DNA of 64,000 bases from Sipunculus nudus (taxonomy: Eukaryota; Annelida; Sipuncula; Golfingiida; Sipunculidae), in the NCBI GenBank assembly GCA_026874595.1, contig CM049316.1:78403676-78467675 (forward strand), read 5' to 3'. The notes under the pieces are model-generated. The model worked only from the letters and a program-made list of their open reading frames with translations. It made no database searches and was not told the origin of the DNA. Numbering within the stretch: the first letter of the stretch is position 1; every line of letters begins with the position of its first letter. The position numbers were made by a program, and so were the translations under genes. Of this stretch, positions 1-14,302 are shown one piece after another.

Positions 1-1664
1 GATAACAATGTACCTGCTCATCATATCACCTCTGTACTTTTCACCTTTGTAAGATAACAATGTACACGCTCATCATAAGACCTCTGTACTTTTCACCTCT
101 GTGAGATTACAATGTACACGCTCATCATATCACATCTGTACTTTTCACACTTGTATGATAACAATGTACACGCTCATCATAACACCTCTGTACTTTTCAC
201 CCTTGTAAGATAACAATGTACACGATCATCATATCACCTCTGTACTTTTCACCCTTTGAAGATAGCAATGTACATGCTCATCATATCACCTCTGTACTTT
301 TCACCCTTGTAAGATAGCAATGTACACGCTCATCATATCACCTCTGTACTTTTCACCCTTGTAAGATAGCAATGTACACGCTCATCATATCACCTATGTA
401 CTTTTCACCTTTGTAAGATAACAATGTACACGCTCATCATATCACCTCTGTACTTTTCACCCTTGTAAGATAACAATGTACACGCTCATCAAAAGACCTC
501 TGTACTTTTCCCCCTTGTAAGATAACAATGTACCCGCTCATCATATCACCTCTGTACTTTTCACCCTTGTAAGAGAGCAATGTACACGCTCATCATATCA
601 CCTCTGTACTTTTCACCCTTGTAAGATAGCAATGTACACGCTCATCATAACACCTCTGTACTTTTTACCTTTGTAAGATAGCAATGTACACGCTCATCAT
701 ATCACCTATGTACTTTTCACCTTTGTAAGATAACAATGTACACGCTCATCATATCACCTCTGTACTTTTCACCCTTGTAAGATAACAATGTACACGCTCA
801 TCAAAAGACCTCTGTACTTTTCCCCCTTGTAAGATAACAATGTACCCGCTCATCATATCACCTCTGTACTTTTCACCCTTGTAAGATAGCAATGTACACG
901 CTCATCATATCACCTTTGTACTTTTCACCCTTGTAAGATAGCAATGTACACGCTCATCATATCACCTCTGTACTTTTCACCTTTGTAAGATAACAATGTA
1001 CACGCTCATCAAAAGACCTTTGTACTTTTCACCCTAGTAAGATAACAATGTACACGCTCATCATATCACCTATGTACTTTTCACCTTTGTAAGATAGCAA
1101 TGTACACGCTCATCATAACACCTCTGTACTTTTCACCTTTGTAAGATAACAATGTACACGCTCATCTTATCACTTTTGTACTTTTCACCCTTGTAAGATA
1201 ACAATGTACACGCTCATCATAAGACCTCTGTACTTTTCACCTTTGTAAGAAAACAATGTACACGCTCATCATAAGACCTCTGTACTTTTCACCTTTGTAA
1301 GATAACAATCTACACGCTCATCATAACACCCCTGTACTTTTCACCCTTTTAAGATAACAATGTACACGCTCATCATAACACCTCTGTACTTTTCACCTTT
1401 GTAAGATAACAATATACACGCTCATCATAAGACCTTTTTACTTTTAACCCTTGTAAGATAACAATGTACACGCTCATCATATCACCTATGTACTTTTCAC
1501 CTTTGTAAGATAGCAATGTACACGCTCATCATACCACCTGCGTACTTTTCACCTTTGTAAGATAGCAATGTACACGCACATCATAAAACCTCTGTACTTT
1601 TCTCACTTGTAAGATAACAATATACACGCTCATCATAAGACCTTTGTACTTTTCACCCTTGTAA
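1..1664 (+). repeat. Family A higher-order repeat, copy A1 (32 monomers)
   Basis: The unit begins with the marker monomer carrying TGTACCTGCTC instead of TGTACACGCTC. This is followed by a CTCTGTGAGATTAC monomer and one with CACACTTGTATGATAAC. The marker returns exactly 1,664 bp (32 x 52) later at 1,665. Other landmarks are TTCCCCCTTG, GTAAGAGAGC, ATCTTATCACTTTTG and CACGCACATCATAAAACC. The same order recurs at 9,935, 11,703 and 27,250. The left boundary is the window edge, so A1 may be part of a longer A run. Confidence 0.85.
417..468 (+). repeat. Representative consensus-like monomer
   Basis: This copy carries the commonest base at every position I checked, so it serves as the reference monomer. 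Composition is about 15 A, 17 T, 15 C and 5 G (38% G+C). Landmarks are: WGATAR match AGATAA (last base of the previous unit through m5); AACAATG at m4-10; GTAC palindromes at m10-13 and m34-37, spaced 24 and 28 bp; the only CpG at m15-16; four T at m38-41; and a direct repeat TCACC at m26-30 and m41-45. The two halves share an A-T-rich stretch leading into TGTAC, which may mark an old 24/28-bp duplication, but the similarity is weak. Confidence 0.9.
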
Positions 1665-2600
1665 GATAACAATGTACCTGCTCATCATATCACCTCTGTA
1701 CTTTTCACCTTTGTAAGATAACAATGTACACGCTCATCATAAGACCTCTGTACTTTTCACCTCTGTGAGATTACAATGTACACGCTCATCATATCACATC
1801 TGTACTTTTCACACTTGTATGATAACAATGTACACGCTCATCATAACACCTCTGTACTTTTCACCCTTGTAAGATAACAATGTACACGCTCATCATATCA
1901 CCTCTGTACTTTTCACCCTTTTAAGATAACAATATACACGCTCATCATAAGACCTCTGTACTTTTCACCTTTGTAAGATAACAATGTACACGCTCATCAT
2001 AAGACCTCTGTACTTTTCACCCTTTAAAGATAACAATGTACACCTCATTATTTCACCACTGGACTTTTCACTTTTGTAAGATAACAATGTACACGCTCAT
2101 CATTACACCTCTGTACTTTTCTCACTTGTAAGATAACAATATACACTCTCATCATATCACCTCTGTAATTTTTAACCCTTGTAAGATAGCAATGTTCACG
2201 CTCATCAAAACACCTCTGTACTTTTCTCGGTTGTAAGATAACAATATACACGCTCATCATTTCACCTCTGTACTTTTCACCCTTGTAAGATAGGAATATT
2301 CACGCTCATCATAACACCTCTGTACTTTTCTCACTTGTAAGATAACAATATACACGCTCATTAAAACACCTCTGTACTTTTCACCCTCGTAAGATAACAA
2401 TGTACCCGCTCATCATATCACCTCTGTACTTTTCACCCTTGTAAGATAGCAATGTACACGCTCATCATAACATCTCTGTACTTTTCCCCTTTGTAAGATA
2501 ACAATGTACACGCTCATCATAAGACCTCTGTACTTTTTACACTTGTAAGATTACAATGTACACGCTCATCATAACACCCCTGTACTTTTCACCCTTGTAA
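1665..2600 (+). repeat. Partial A unit running into divergent monomers
   Basis: The first five or so monomers repeat the start of family A. From about 1,920 the order changes to unusual variants: CACCTCATTATTTCACC near 2,042, ATTTTTAACCC near 2,168, TTCTCGGTTG near 2,225 and GATAGGAATATTC near 2,290. Small compensating indels occur around 2,045 and 2,170, so the overall length is exactly 18 monomers. The stretch is copied at 13,367-14,302. A chance minus-strand open stretch lies at 2,048-2,260 and is not a gene. Confidence 0.75.
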
Positions 2601-5600
2601 GATAACAATGTACACCATCATCATAACACCTCTGTACTTTTCACCCTTGTAAGATAACAATGTACACGATCATCATATCACCTCTGTACTTTTCACCCTT
2701 TTAAGATAGCAATGTACACGCTCATCAAATCACCTCTGTACTTTACACCCTTGTAAGATAGCAATGTACACGCTCATCATAAGACCTTTGTACTTTTCAC
2801 CCTTGTAAGATAACAATGTACACGCTCATCATAACACCTCTGTACTTTTCACCTTTGTAAGATAACAATGTACACGCTCATCATATCACCTCTGTACTTT
2901 TCACCCTTGTAAGATAACAATGTACACGCTCATCATAAGACCTCTGTACTTTTCACCCTTGTAAGATAACAATGAACCCGCTCATCATATCACCTCTGTA
3001 CTTTTCACCCTTGTAAGATAGCAATGTACACGCTCATCATAACACCTCTGTACTTTTTACCTTTGTAAGATAACAATGTACTCGCTCATCATATCACCTC
3101 TGGACTTTTCAGCTTTGTAAGATAACAATGTGCACGCTCATCATAACACCTTTGTACTTTTCACCCTTGTTAGATAGCAATGTACACCCTCATCATATCA
3201 CCTCTGTACTTTTCACCTTTGTAAGATAACAATGTACACGCTCATCAAAAGACCTTTGTACTTTTCACCCTAGTAAGATAACAATGTACACGCTCATCAT
3301 ATCACCTATGTACTTTTTACCTTTGTAAGATAACAATCTACACGCTCATCATAACACCCCTGTACTTTTCACCCTTTTAAGATAACAATGTACACGCTCA
3401 TCATAACACCTCTGTACTTTTCACCTTTGTAAGATAACAATATACACGCTCATCATAAGACCTTTTTACTTTTAACCCTTGTAAGATAACAATGTAGACG
3501 CTCATCATCTCACCTCTGTACTTTTCACCTTTGTAAGATAACAATGTATACGCTCATCATAACACCTCTGTACTTTTCACCCTTGTAAGATAACAATGTA
3601 CACGCTCATCATCTCACCTCTGTACTTTTCACCTTTGTAAGATAACAATGTACACGCTCATCATATCACCTCTGTACTTTTCACCCTTGTAAGATAACAA
3701 TGTACACGCTCATCATATCACCTCTGTACTTTTCACCTTTGTAAGATAGCAATGTACACGCTCATCATAACACCTATGTACTTTTCACCTTTGTAAGATA
3801 ACAATGTACGCGCTCATCATAACACCTCTGTACTTTTCACCTTTGTAAGATAGCAATGTACACGCTCATCATATCACCTCTGTACTTTTCACCTTTGTAA
3901 GATAACAATGTACACGCTCATCATATCACCTCTGTACTTTTCACCCTTGTAAGATAACAATGTACACGCTCATCATATCACCTATGTACTTTTCACCTTT
4001 GTAAGATAGCAATGTACACGCTCATCATAACACCTATGTACTTTTCACCTTTGTAAGATAACAATGTACACGCTCATCATATCACCTCTGTACTTTTCAC
4101 CTTTGTAAGATAACAATGTACACGCTCATCATAACACCTCTGTAATTTTCACCCTTGTAAGATAACAATGTACACGCTCATCATAAGACCTCTGTACTTT
4201 TCACCTTTGTAAGAAAACAATCTACACGCTCATCATAACACCCCTGTACTTTTCACCCTTTTAAGATAACAATGTACACGCTCATCATAACACCTCTGTA
4301 CTTTTCACCTTTGTAAGATAACAATATACACGCTCATCATAAGACCTTTTTACTTTTAACCCTTGTAAGATAACAATGTACACGCTCATCATCTCACCTC
4401 TGTACTTTTCACCTTTGTAAGATAACAATGTACACGCTCATCATATCACCTCTGAACTTTTCACCTTTGTAAGATAGCAATGTACACGCTCATCATATCA
4501 CCTCTGTACTTTTCACCCTTGTAAGATAACAATGTATACGCTCATCATAACACCTCTGTACTTTTTACCTTTGTAAGGTAACAATGTATACGCTAATCAT
4601 ACCACCTCTGTAATTTTTCACCCTTGTAAGATAACAATGTACACGCTCATCATAAGACCTCTGTACTTTTCACCTTTGTAAGAAAACAATGTACACGCTC
4701 ATCATAAGACCTCTGTACTTTTCACCTTTGTAAGATAGCAATCTACACGCTCATCATAACACCCCTGTACTTTTCACCCTTTTAAGATAACAATGTACAC
4801 GCTCATCATAACACCTCTGTACTTTTCACCTTTGTAAGATAACAATATACACGCTCATCATAAGACCTTTTTACTTTTAACCCTTGTAAGATAACAATGT
4901 ACACGCTCATCATCTCACCTCTGAACTTTTCACCTTTGTAAGATAACAATGTACACGATCATCATATCACCTCTGAACTTTTCACCTTTGTAAGATAACA
5001 ATATACACGCTCATCATAACACCTCTGTACTTTTCACCCTTTTAAGATAACAATGTACACGCTGATCATATCACCTCTGTACTTTTCACCTTTATAAGAT
5101 AACAATGTACACGCTCATCATAACACCTCTGTAATTTTCACCCTTGTAAGATAACAATGTACACGCTCATCATAAGACCTCTGTACTTTTCACCTTTGTA
5201 AGAAAACAATGTACACGCTCATCATAAGACCTCTGTACTTTTCACCTTTGTAAGATAACAATCTACACGCTCATCATAACACCCCTGTACTTTTCACCCT
5301 TTTAAGATAACAATGTACACGCTGATCATAAGACCTCTGTACTTTTCACCTTTGTAAGATAACAATGTACACGCTCATCATCTCACCTCTCTACTTTTCA
5401 CCCTTGTAAGATAGCAATGTACACGCTGATCATAACACCTCTGTACTTTTCACCCGTGTAAGATAACAATGTACACGCTCCTCATATCACCTCTGTACTT
5501 TTCACCTTTGTAGGATAACAATATACACTCTCATCATAAGACCTTTTTACTTTTAACCCTTGTAAGATAACAATGTACACGCTCATCATATCACCTATGT

Positions 5601-6241
5601 ACTTTTCACCTTTGTAAGATAGCAATGTACACGCTCATCATAACACCTCTGTACTTTTCACCCGTGTAAGATAACAATGTACACGCTCATCATATCACCT
5701 CTGTACTTTTCACCATTGTAAGATAACAATGTACACGCTCATCATAAGACCTCTGTACTTTTCACCTTTGTAAGATAACAATGTACACGCTCATCATAAG
5801 ACCTCTGTACTTTTCACCTTTGTAAGAAAACAATGTACACGCTCATCATATCACCTCTGTACTTTTCACCCTTGTAATATAACAATGTACACGCTCATCA
5901 TATCACCTCTGTACTTTTCACCTTTGTAAGATAACAATATACACGCTCATCATATCACCTCTGTACTTTTCACCTTTGTAAGATAGCAATGTACACGCTC
6001 ATCATAACACCTTTGTACTTTTCACCCTCGTAAGATAACAATGTACACGCTCATCATATCACCTCTGTACTTTTCACCCTTTTAAGATAGCAATGTACAC
6101 GCTAATCATATCACCTCTGTACTTTTCACCCTTTAAAGATAACAATGTACACGCTGATCATACCACCTCTGTACTTTTCACCCTTGTAAGATAGCAATGT
6201 ACACCCTCATCATTACACCTCTATACTTTTCTCACTTGTAA
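2601..6241 (+). repeat. Family B higher-order repeat, copy B1 (70 monomers)
   Basis: A 3,641-bp unit (70 x 52 plus one extra T near 4,616) starting at the TGTACACCATCATC monomer. It is followed directly by a second copy at 6,242, and all landmarks checked sit at an offset of exactly 3,641. Internally a block of about 10 monomers recurs, marked by CAATCTACACG, CACCCCTG, CCCTTTTAAG and TTTTTACTTTTAACCC. It is seen near 4,221, 4,742 and 5,262 (offsets 521 and 520), so B is itself built from an older 10-monomer unit. Confidence 0.85.
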
Positions 6242-9200
6242 GATAACAATGTACACCATCATCATAACACCTCTGTACTTTTCACCCTTGTAAGATAACA
6301 ATGTACACGATCATCATATCACCTCTGTACTTTTCACCCTTTTAAGATAGCAATGTACACGCTCATCAAATCACCTCTGTACTTTACACCCTTGTAAGAT
6401 AGCAATGTACACGCTCATCATAAGACCTTTGTACTTTTCACCCTTGTAAGATAACAATGTACACGCTCATCATAACACCTCTGTACTTTTCACCTTTGTA
6501 AGATAACAATGTACACGCTCATCATATCACCTCTGTACTTTTCACCCTTGTAAGATAACAATGTACACGCTCATCATAAGACCTCTGTACTTTTCACCCT
6601 TGTAAGATAACAATGAACCCGCTCATCATATCACCTCTGTACTTTTCACCCTTGTAAGATAGCAATGTACACGCTCATCATAACACCTCTGTACTTTTTA
6701 CCTTTGTAAGATAACAATGTACTCGCTCATCATATCACCTCTGGACTTTTCAGCTTTGTAAGATAACAATGTGCACGCTCATCATAACACCTTTGTACTT
6801 TTCACCCTTGTTAGATAGCAATGTACACCCTCATCATATCACCTCTGTACTTTTCACCTTTGTAAGATAACAATGTACACGCTCATCAAAAGACCTTTGT
6901 ACTTTTCACCCTAGTAAGATAACAATGTACACGCTCATCATATCACCTATGTACTTTTTACCTTTGTAAGATAACAATCTACACGCTCATCATAACACCC
7001 CTGTACTTTTCACCCTTTTAAGATAACAATGTACACGCTCATCATAACACCTCTGTACTTTTCACCTTTGTAAGATAACAATATACACGCTCATCATAAG
7101 ACCTTTTTACTTTTAACCCTTGTAAGATAACAATGTAGACGCTCATCATCTCACCTCTGTACTTTTCACCTTTGTAAGATAACAATGTATACGCTCATCA
7201 TAACACCTCTGTACTTTTCACCCTTGTAAGATAACAATGTACACGCTCATCATCTCACCTCTGTACTTTTCACCTTTGTAAGATAACAATGTACACGCTC
7301 ATCATATCACCTCTGTACTTTTCACCCTTGTAAGATAACAATGTACACGCTCATCATATCACCTCTGTACTTTTCACCTTTGTAAGATAGCAATGTACAC
7401 GCTCATCATAACACCTATGTACTTTTCACCTTTGTAAGATAACAATGTACGCGCTCATCATAACACCTCTGTACTTTTCACCTTTGTAAGATAGCAATGT
7501 ACACGCTCATCATATCACCTCTGTACTTTTCACCTTTGTAAGATAACAATGTACACGCTCATCATATCACCTCTGTACTTTTCACCCTTGTAAGATAACA
7601 ATGTACACGCTCATCATATCACCTATGTACTTTTCACCTTTGTAAGATAGCAATGTACACGCTCATCATAACACCTATGTACTTTTCACCTTTGTAAGAT
7701 AACAATGTACACGCTCATCATATCACCTCTGTACTTTTCACCTTTGTAAGATAACAATGTACACGCTCATCATAACACCTCTGTAATTTTCACCCTTGTA
7801 AGATAACAATGTACACGCTCATCATAAGACCTCTGTACTTTTCACCTTTGTAAGAAAACAATCTACACGCTCATCATAACACCCCTGTACTTTTCACCCT
7901 TTTAAGATAACAATGTACACGCTCATCATAACACCTCTGTACTTTTCACCTTTGTAAGATAACAATATACACGCTCATCATAAGACCTTTTTACTTTTAA
8001 CCCTTGTAAGATAACAATGTACACGCTCATCATCTCACCTCTGTACTTTTCACCTTTGTAAGATAACAATGTACACGCTCATCATATCACCTCTGAACTT
8101 TTCACCTTTGTAAGATAGCAATGTACACGCTCATCATATCACCTCTGTACTTTTCACCCTTGTAAGATAACAATGTATACGCTCATCATAACACCTCTGT
8201 ACTTTTTACCTTTGTAAGGTAACAATGTATACGCTAATCATACCACCTCTGTAATTTTTCACCCTTGTAAGATAACAATGTACACGCTCATCATAAGACC
8301 TCTGTACTTTTCACCTTTGTAAGAAAACAATGTACACGCTCATCATAAGACCTCTGTACTTTTCACCTTTGTAAGATAGCAATCTACACGCTCATCATAA
8401 CACCCCTGTACTTTTCACCCTTTTAAGATAACAATGTACACGCTCATCATAACACCTCTGTACTTTTCACCTTTGTAAGATAACAATATACACGCTCATC
8501 ATAAGACCTTTTTACTTTTAACCCTTGTAAGATAACAATGTACACGCTCATCATCTCACCTCTGAACTTTTCACCTTTGTAAGATAACAATGTACACGAT
8601 CATCATATCACCTCTGAACTTTTCACCTTTGTAAGATAACAATATACACGCTCATCATAACACCTCTGTACTTTTCACCCTTTTAAGATAACAATGTACA
8701 CGCTGATCATATCACCTCTGTACTTTTCACCTTTATAAGATAACAATGTACACGCTCATCATAACACCTCTGTAATTTTCACCCTTGTAAGATAACAATG
8801 TACACGCTCATCATAAGACCTCTGTACTTTTCACCTTTGTAAGAAAACAATGTACACGCTCATCATAAGACCTCTGTACTTTTCACCTTTGTAAGATAAC
8901 AATCTACACGCTCATCATAACACCCCTGTACTTTTCACCCTTTTAAGATAACAATGTACACGCTGATCATAAGACCTCTGTACTTTTCACCTTTGTAAGA
9001 TAACAATGTACACGCTCATCATCTCACCTCTCTACTTTTCACCCTTGTAAGATAGCAATGTACACGCTGATCATAACACCTCTGTACTTTTCACCCGTGT
9101 AAGATAACAATGTACACGCTCCTCATATCACCTCTGTACTTTTCACCTTTGTAGGATAACAATATACACTCTCATCATAAGACCTTTTTACTTTTAACCC

Positions 9201-9882
9201 TTGTAAGATAACAATGTACACGCTCATCATATCACCTATGTACTTTTCACCTTTGTAAGATAGCAATGTACACGCTCATCATAACACCTCTGTACTTTTC
9301 ACCCGTGTAAGATAACAATGTACACGCTCATCATATCACCTCTGTACTTTTCACCATTGTAAGATAACAATGTACACGCTCATCATAAGACCTCTGTACT
9401 TTTCACCTTTGTAAGATAACAATGTACACGCTCATCATAAGACCTCTGTACTTTTCACCTTTGTAAGAAAACAATGTACACGCTCATCATATCACCTCTG
9501 TACTTTTCACCCTTGTAATATAACAATGTACACGCTCATCATATCACCTCTGTACTTTTCACCTTTGTAAGATAACAATATACACGCTCATCATATCACC
9601 TCTGTACTTTTCACCTTTGTAAGATAGCAATGTACACGCTCATCATAACACCTTTGTACTTTTCACCCTCGTAAGATAACAATGTACACGCTCATCATAT
9701 CACCTCTGTACTTTTCACCCTTTTAAGATAGCAATGTACACGCTAATCATATCACCTCTGTACTTTTCACCCTTTAAAGATAACAATGTACACGCTGATC
9801 ATACCACCTCTGTACTTTTCACCCTTGTAAGATAGCAATGTACACCCTCATCATTACACCTCTATACTTTTCTCACTTGTAA
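6242..9882 (+). repeat. Family B higher-order repeat, copy B2
   Basis: Tandem duplicate of 2,601-6,241 at offset 3,641. I found no mismatch at the positions sampled across the unit, including the rare variants GTAAGGTAAC, CTCCTCATATC and TTGTAATATAAC. The copies separate only at the last boundary: after 6,242 the next unit begins TACACCATC, after 9,883 it begins ATACACGCTT. The near identity implies a recent duplication or an assembly duplication. Confidence 0.85.
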
Positions 9883-9934
9883 GATAACAATATACACGCT
9901 TATCATAACACCTTTGTACTTTTCACCCTTGTAA
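9883..9934 (+). repeat. Single junction monomer between B2 and A2
   Basis: One monomer carrying ATACACGCTTATC links the end of B2 to the A marker monomer at 9,935. A similar monomer follows B3 at 17,944, which shows that B2 and B3 share their right-hand junction while B1 does not. B1 is therefore probably the copy whose right end was created by the tandem duplication. Confidence 0.7.
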
Positions 9935-11702
9935 GATAACAATGTACCTGCTCATCATATCACCTCTGTACTTTTCACCTTTGTAAGATAACAATGTACA
10001 CGCTCATCATAAGACCTCTGTACTTTTCACCTCTGTGAGATTACAATGTACACGCTCATCATATCACATCTGTACTTTTCACACTTGTATGATAGCAATG
10101 TACACGCTCATCATAACACCTCTGTACTTTTCACCCTTGTAAGATAACAATGTACACGATCATCATATCACCTCTGTACTTTTCACCCTTTGAAGATAGC
10201 AATGTACATGCTCATCATATCACCTCTGTACTTTTCACCCTTGTAAGATAGCAATGTACACGCTCATCATATCACCTCTGTACTTTTCACCCTTTTAAGA
10301 TATCAATGTACAGGCTCATCATATCACCTCTGTACTTTTCACCTTTTTAAGATAGCAATGTACACGCTGATCATACCACCTCTGTACTTTTCACCCTTGT
10401 AAGATAGCAATGTACACGCTCATCATATCACCTATGTACTTTTCACCTTTGTAAGATAACAATGTACACGCTCATCATATCACCTCTGTACTTTTCACCC
10501 TTGTAAGATAACAATGTACACGCTCATCAAAAGACCTCTGTACTTTTCCCCCTTGTAAGATAACAATGTACCCGCTCATCATATCACCTCTGTACTTTTC
10601 ACCCTTGTAAGAGAGCAATGTACACGCTCATCATATCACCTCTGTACTTTTCACCCTTGTAAGATAGCAATGTACACGCTCATCATAACACCTCTGTACT
10701 TTTTACCTTTGTAAGATAGCAATGTACACGCTCATCATATCACCTATGTACTTTTCACCTTTGTAAGATAACAATGTACACGCTCATCATATCACCTCTG
10801 TACTTTTCACCCTTGTAAGATAACAATGTACACGCTCATCAAAAGACCTCTGTACTTTTCCCCCTTGTAAGATAACAATGTACCCGCTCATCATATCACC
10901 TCTGTACTTTTCACCCTTGTAAGATAGCAATGTACACGCTCATCATATCACCTTTGTACTTTTCACCCTTGTAAGATAGCAATGTACACGCTCATCATAT
11001 CACCTCTGTACTTTTCACCTTTGTAAGATAACAATGTACACGCTCATCAAAAGACCTTTGTACTTTTCACCCTAGTAAGATAACAATGTACACGCTCATC
11101 ATATCACCTATGTACTTTTCACCTTTGTAAGATAGCAATGTACACGCTCATCATAACACCTCTGTACTTTTCACCTTTGTAAGATAACAATGTACACGCT
11201 CATCTTATCACTTTTGTACTTTTCACCCTTGTAAGATAACAATGTACACGCTCATCATAAGACCTCTGTACTTTTCACCTTTGTAAGAAAACAATGTACA
11301 CGCTCATCATAAGACCTCTGTACTTTTCACCTTTGTAAGATAACAATCTACACGCTCATCATAACACCCCTGTACTTTTCACCCTTTTAAGATAACAATG
11401 TACACGCTCATCATAACACCTCTGTACTTTTCACCTTTGTAAGATAACAATATACACGCTCATCATAAGACCTTTTTACTTTTAACCCTTGTAAGATAAC
11501 AATGTACACGCTCATCATATCACCTATGTACTTTTCACCTTTGTAAGATAGCAATGTACACGCTCATCATACCACCTGCGTACTTTTCACCTTTGTAAGA
11601 TAGCAATGTACACGCACATCATAAAACCTCTGTACTTTTCTCACTTGTAAGATAACAATATACACGCTCATCATAAGACCTTTGTACTTTTCACCCTTGT
11701 AA
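9935..11702 (+). repeat. Family A higher-order repeat, copy A2 (34 monomers)
   Basis: Same monomer order as A1, but 1,768 bp long. It carries two additional monomers (104 bp) near 10,299-10,402, recognisable by GATATCAATGTACAGGCTC followed by a CACGCTGATCATACC monomer. It also has GATAGC in place of GATAAC near 10,092. This long form recurs, in full or in part, at 24,390 and 25,586. A therefore exists as a 32-mer and a 34-mer allele in one array. Confidence 0.85.
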
Positions 11703-13366
11703 GATAACAATGTACCTGCTCATCATATCACCTCTGTACTTTTCACCTTTGTAAGATAACAATGTACACGCTCATCATAAGACCTCTGTACTTTTCACCT
11801 CTGTGAGATTACAATGTACACGCTCATCATATCACATCTGTACTTTTCACACTTGTATGATAACAATGTACACGCTCATCATAACACCTCTGTACTTTTC
11901 ACCCTTGTAAGATAACAATGTACACGATCATCATATCACCTCTGTACTTTTCACCCTTTGAAGATAGCAATGTACATGCTCATCATATCACCTCTGTACT
12001 TTTCACCCTTGTAAGATAGCAATGTACACGCTCATCATATCACCTCTGTACTTTTCACCCTTGTAAGATAGCAATGTACACGCTCATCATATCACCTATG
12101 TACTTTTCACCTTTGTAAGATAACAATGTACACGCTCATCATATCACCTCTGTACTTTTCACCCTTGTAAGATAACAATGTACACGCTCATCAAAAGACC
12201 TCTGTACTTTTCCCCCTTGTAAGATAACAATGTACCCGCTCATCATATCACCTCTGTACTTTTCACCCTTGTAAGAGAGCAATGTACACGCTCATCATAT
12301 CACCTCTGTACTTTTCACCCTTGTAAGATAGCAATGTACACGCTCATCATAACACCTCTGTACTTTTTACCTTTGTAAGATAGCAATGTACACGCTCATC
12401 ATATCACCTATGTACTTTTCACCTTTGTAAGATAACAATGTACACGCTCATCATATCACCTCTGTACTTTTCACCCTTGTAAGATAACAATGTACACGCT
12501 CATCAAAAGACCTCTGTACTTTTCCCCCTTGTAAGATAACAATGTACCCGCTCATCATATCACCTCTGTACTTTTCACCCTTGTAAGATAGCAATGTACA
12601 CGCTCATCATATCACCTTTGTACTTTTCACCCTTGTAAGATAGCAATGTACACGCTCATCATATCACCTCTGTACTTTTCACCTTTGTAAGATAACAATG
12701 TACACGCTCATCAAAAGACCTTTGTACTTTTCACCCTAGTAAGATAACAATGTACACGCTCATCATATCACCTATGTACTTTTCACCTTTGTAAGATAGC
12801 AATGTACACGCTCATCATAACACCTCTGTACTTTTCACCTTTGTAAGATAACAATGTACACGCTCATCTTATCACTTTTGTACTTTTCACCCTTGTAAGA
12901 TAACAATGTACACGCTCATCATAAGACCTCTGTACTTTTCACCTTTGTAAGAAAACAATGTACACGCTCATCATAAGACCTCTGTACTTTTCACCTTTGT
13001 AAGATAACAATCTACACGCTCATCATAACACCCCTGTACTTTTCACCCTTTTAAGATAACAATGTACACGCTCATCATAACACCTCTGTACTTTTCACCT
13101 TTGTAAGATAACAATATACACGCTCATCATAAGACCTTTTTACTTTTAACCCTTGTAAGATAACAATGTACACGCTCATCATATCACCTATGTACTTTTC
13201 ACCTTTGTAAGATAGCAATGTACACGCTCATCATACCACCTGCGTACTTTTCACCTTTGTAAGATAGCAATGTACACGCACATCATAAAACCTCTGTACT
13301 TTTCTCACTTGTAAGATAACAATATACACGCTCATCATAAGACCTTTGTACTTTTCACCCTTGTAA
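11703..13366 (+). repeat. Family A higher-order repeat, copy A3 (32 monomers)
   Basis: Short-form A unit in tandem with A2. It corresponds to 1-1,664 at offset 11,702, and I saw no difference at the landmarks checked. The next A marker monomer is at 13,367, exactly 1,664 bp on. Confidence 0.85.
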
Positions 13367-14302
13367 GATAACAATGTACCTGCTCATCATATCACCTCTG
13401 TACTTTTCACCTTTGTAAGATAACAATGTACACGCTCATCATAAGACCTCTGTACTTTTCACCTCTGTGAGATTACAATGTACACGCTCATCATATCACA
13501 TCTGTACTTTTCACACTTGTATGATAACAATGTACACGCTCATCATAACACCTCTGTACTTTTCACCCTTGTAAGATAACAATGTACACGCTCATCATAT
13601 CACCTCTGTACTTTTCACCCTTTTAAGATAACAATATACACGCTCATCATAAGACCTCTGTACTTTTCACCTTTGTAAGATAACAATGTACACGCTCATC
13701 ATAAGACCTCTGTACTTTTCACCCTTTAAAGATAACAATGTACACCTCATTATTTCACCACTGGACTTTTCACTTTTGTAAGATAACAATGTACACGCTC
13801 ATCATTACACCTCTGTACTTTTCTCACTTGTAAGATAACAATATACACTCTCATCATATCACCTCTGTAATTTTTAACCCTTGTAAGATAGCAATGTTCA
13901 CGCTCATCAAAACACCTCTGTACTTTTCTCGGTTGTAAGATAACAATATACACGCTCATCATTTCACCTCTGTACTTTTCACCCTTGTAAGATAGGAATA
14001 TTCACGCTCATCATAACACCTCTGTACTTTTCTCACTTGTAAGATAACAATATACACGCTCATTAAAACACCTCTGTACTTTTCACCCTCGTAAGATAAC
14101 AATGTACCCGCTCATCATATCACCTCTGTACTTTTCACCCTTGTAAGATAGCAATGTACACGCTCATCATAACATCTCTGTACTTTTCCCCTTTGTAAGA
14201 TAACAATGTACACGCTCATCATAAGACCTCTGTACTTTTTACACTTGTAAGATTACAATGTACACGCTCATCATAACACCCCTGTACTTTTCACCCTTGT
14301 AA
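13367..14302 (+). repeat. Copy of the partial A / divergent-monomer segment
   Basis: Counterpart of 1,665-2,600 at offset 11,702, with the same odd variants and the same pair of compensating indels. The shared idiosyncratic changes show that this whole A-to-B transition was duplicated as part of a larger block. Confidence 0.8.

Noticed and set aside
2048-2260. Minus-strand open stretch of 71 codons with a start codon
   Set aside because: It is a translation of satellite monomers: the same peptide pattern (VYIVILQ.RKVQRC) recurs after 35 codons, i.e. two monomers plus one inserted base. It stays open only because base changes and an indel remove the usual minus-strand TGA triplets. No ribosome or splice context or unique sequence.
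13750-13962. Identical minus-strand open stretch, second copy
   Set aside because: Exact counterpart of 2,048-2,260 at offset 11,702, carried along by the duplication of the block. Conservation reflects copying of DNA, not selection on a protein.
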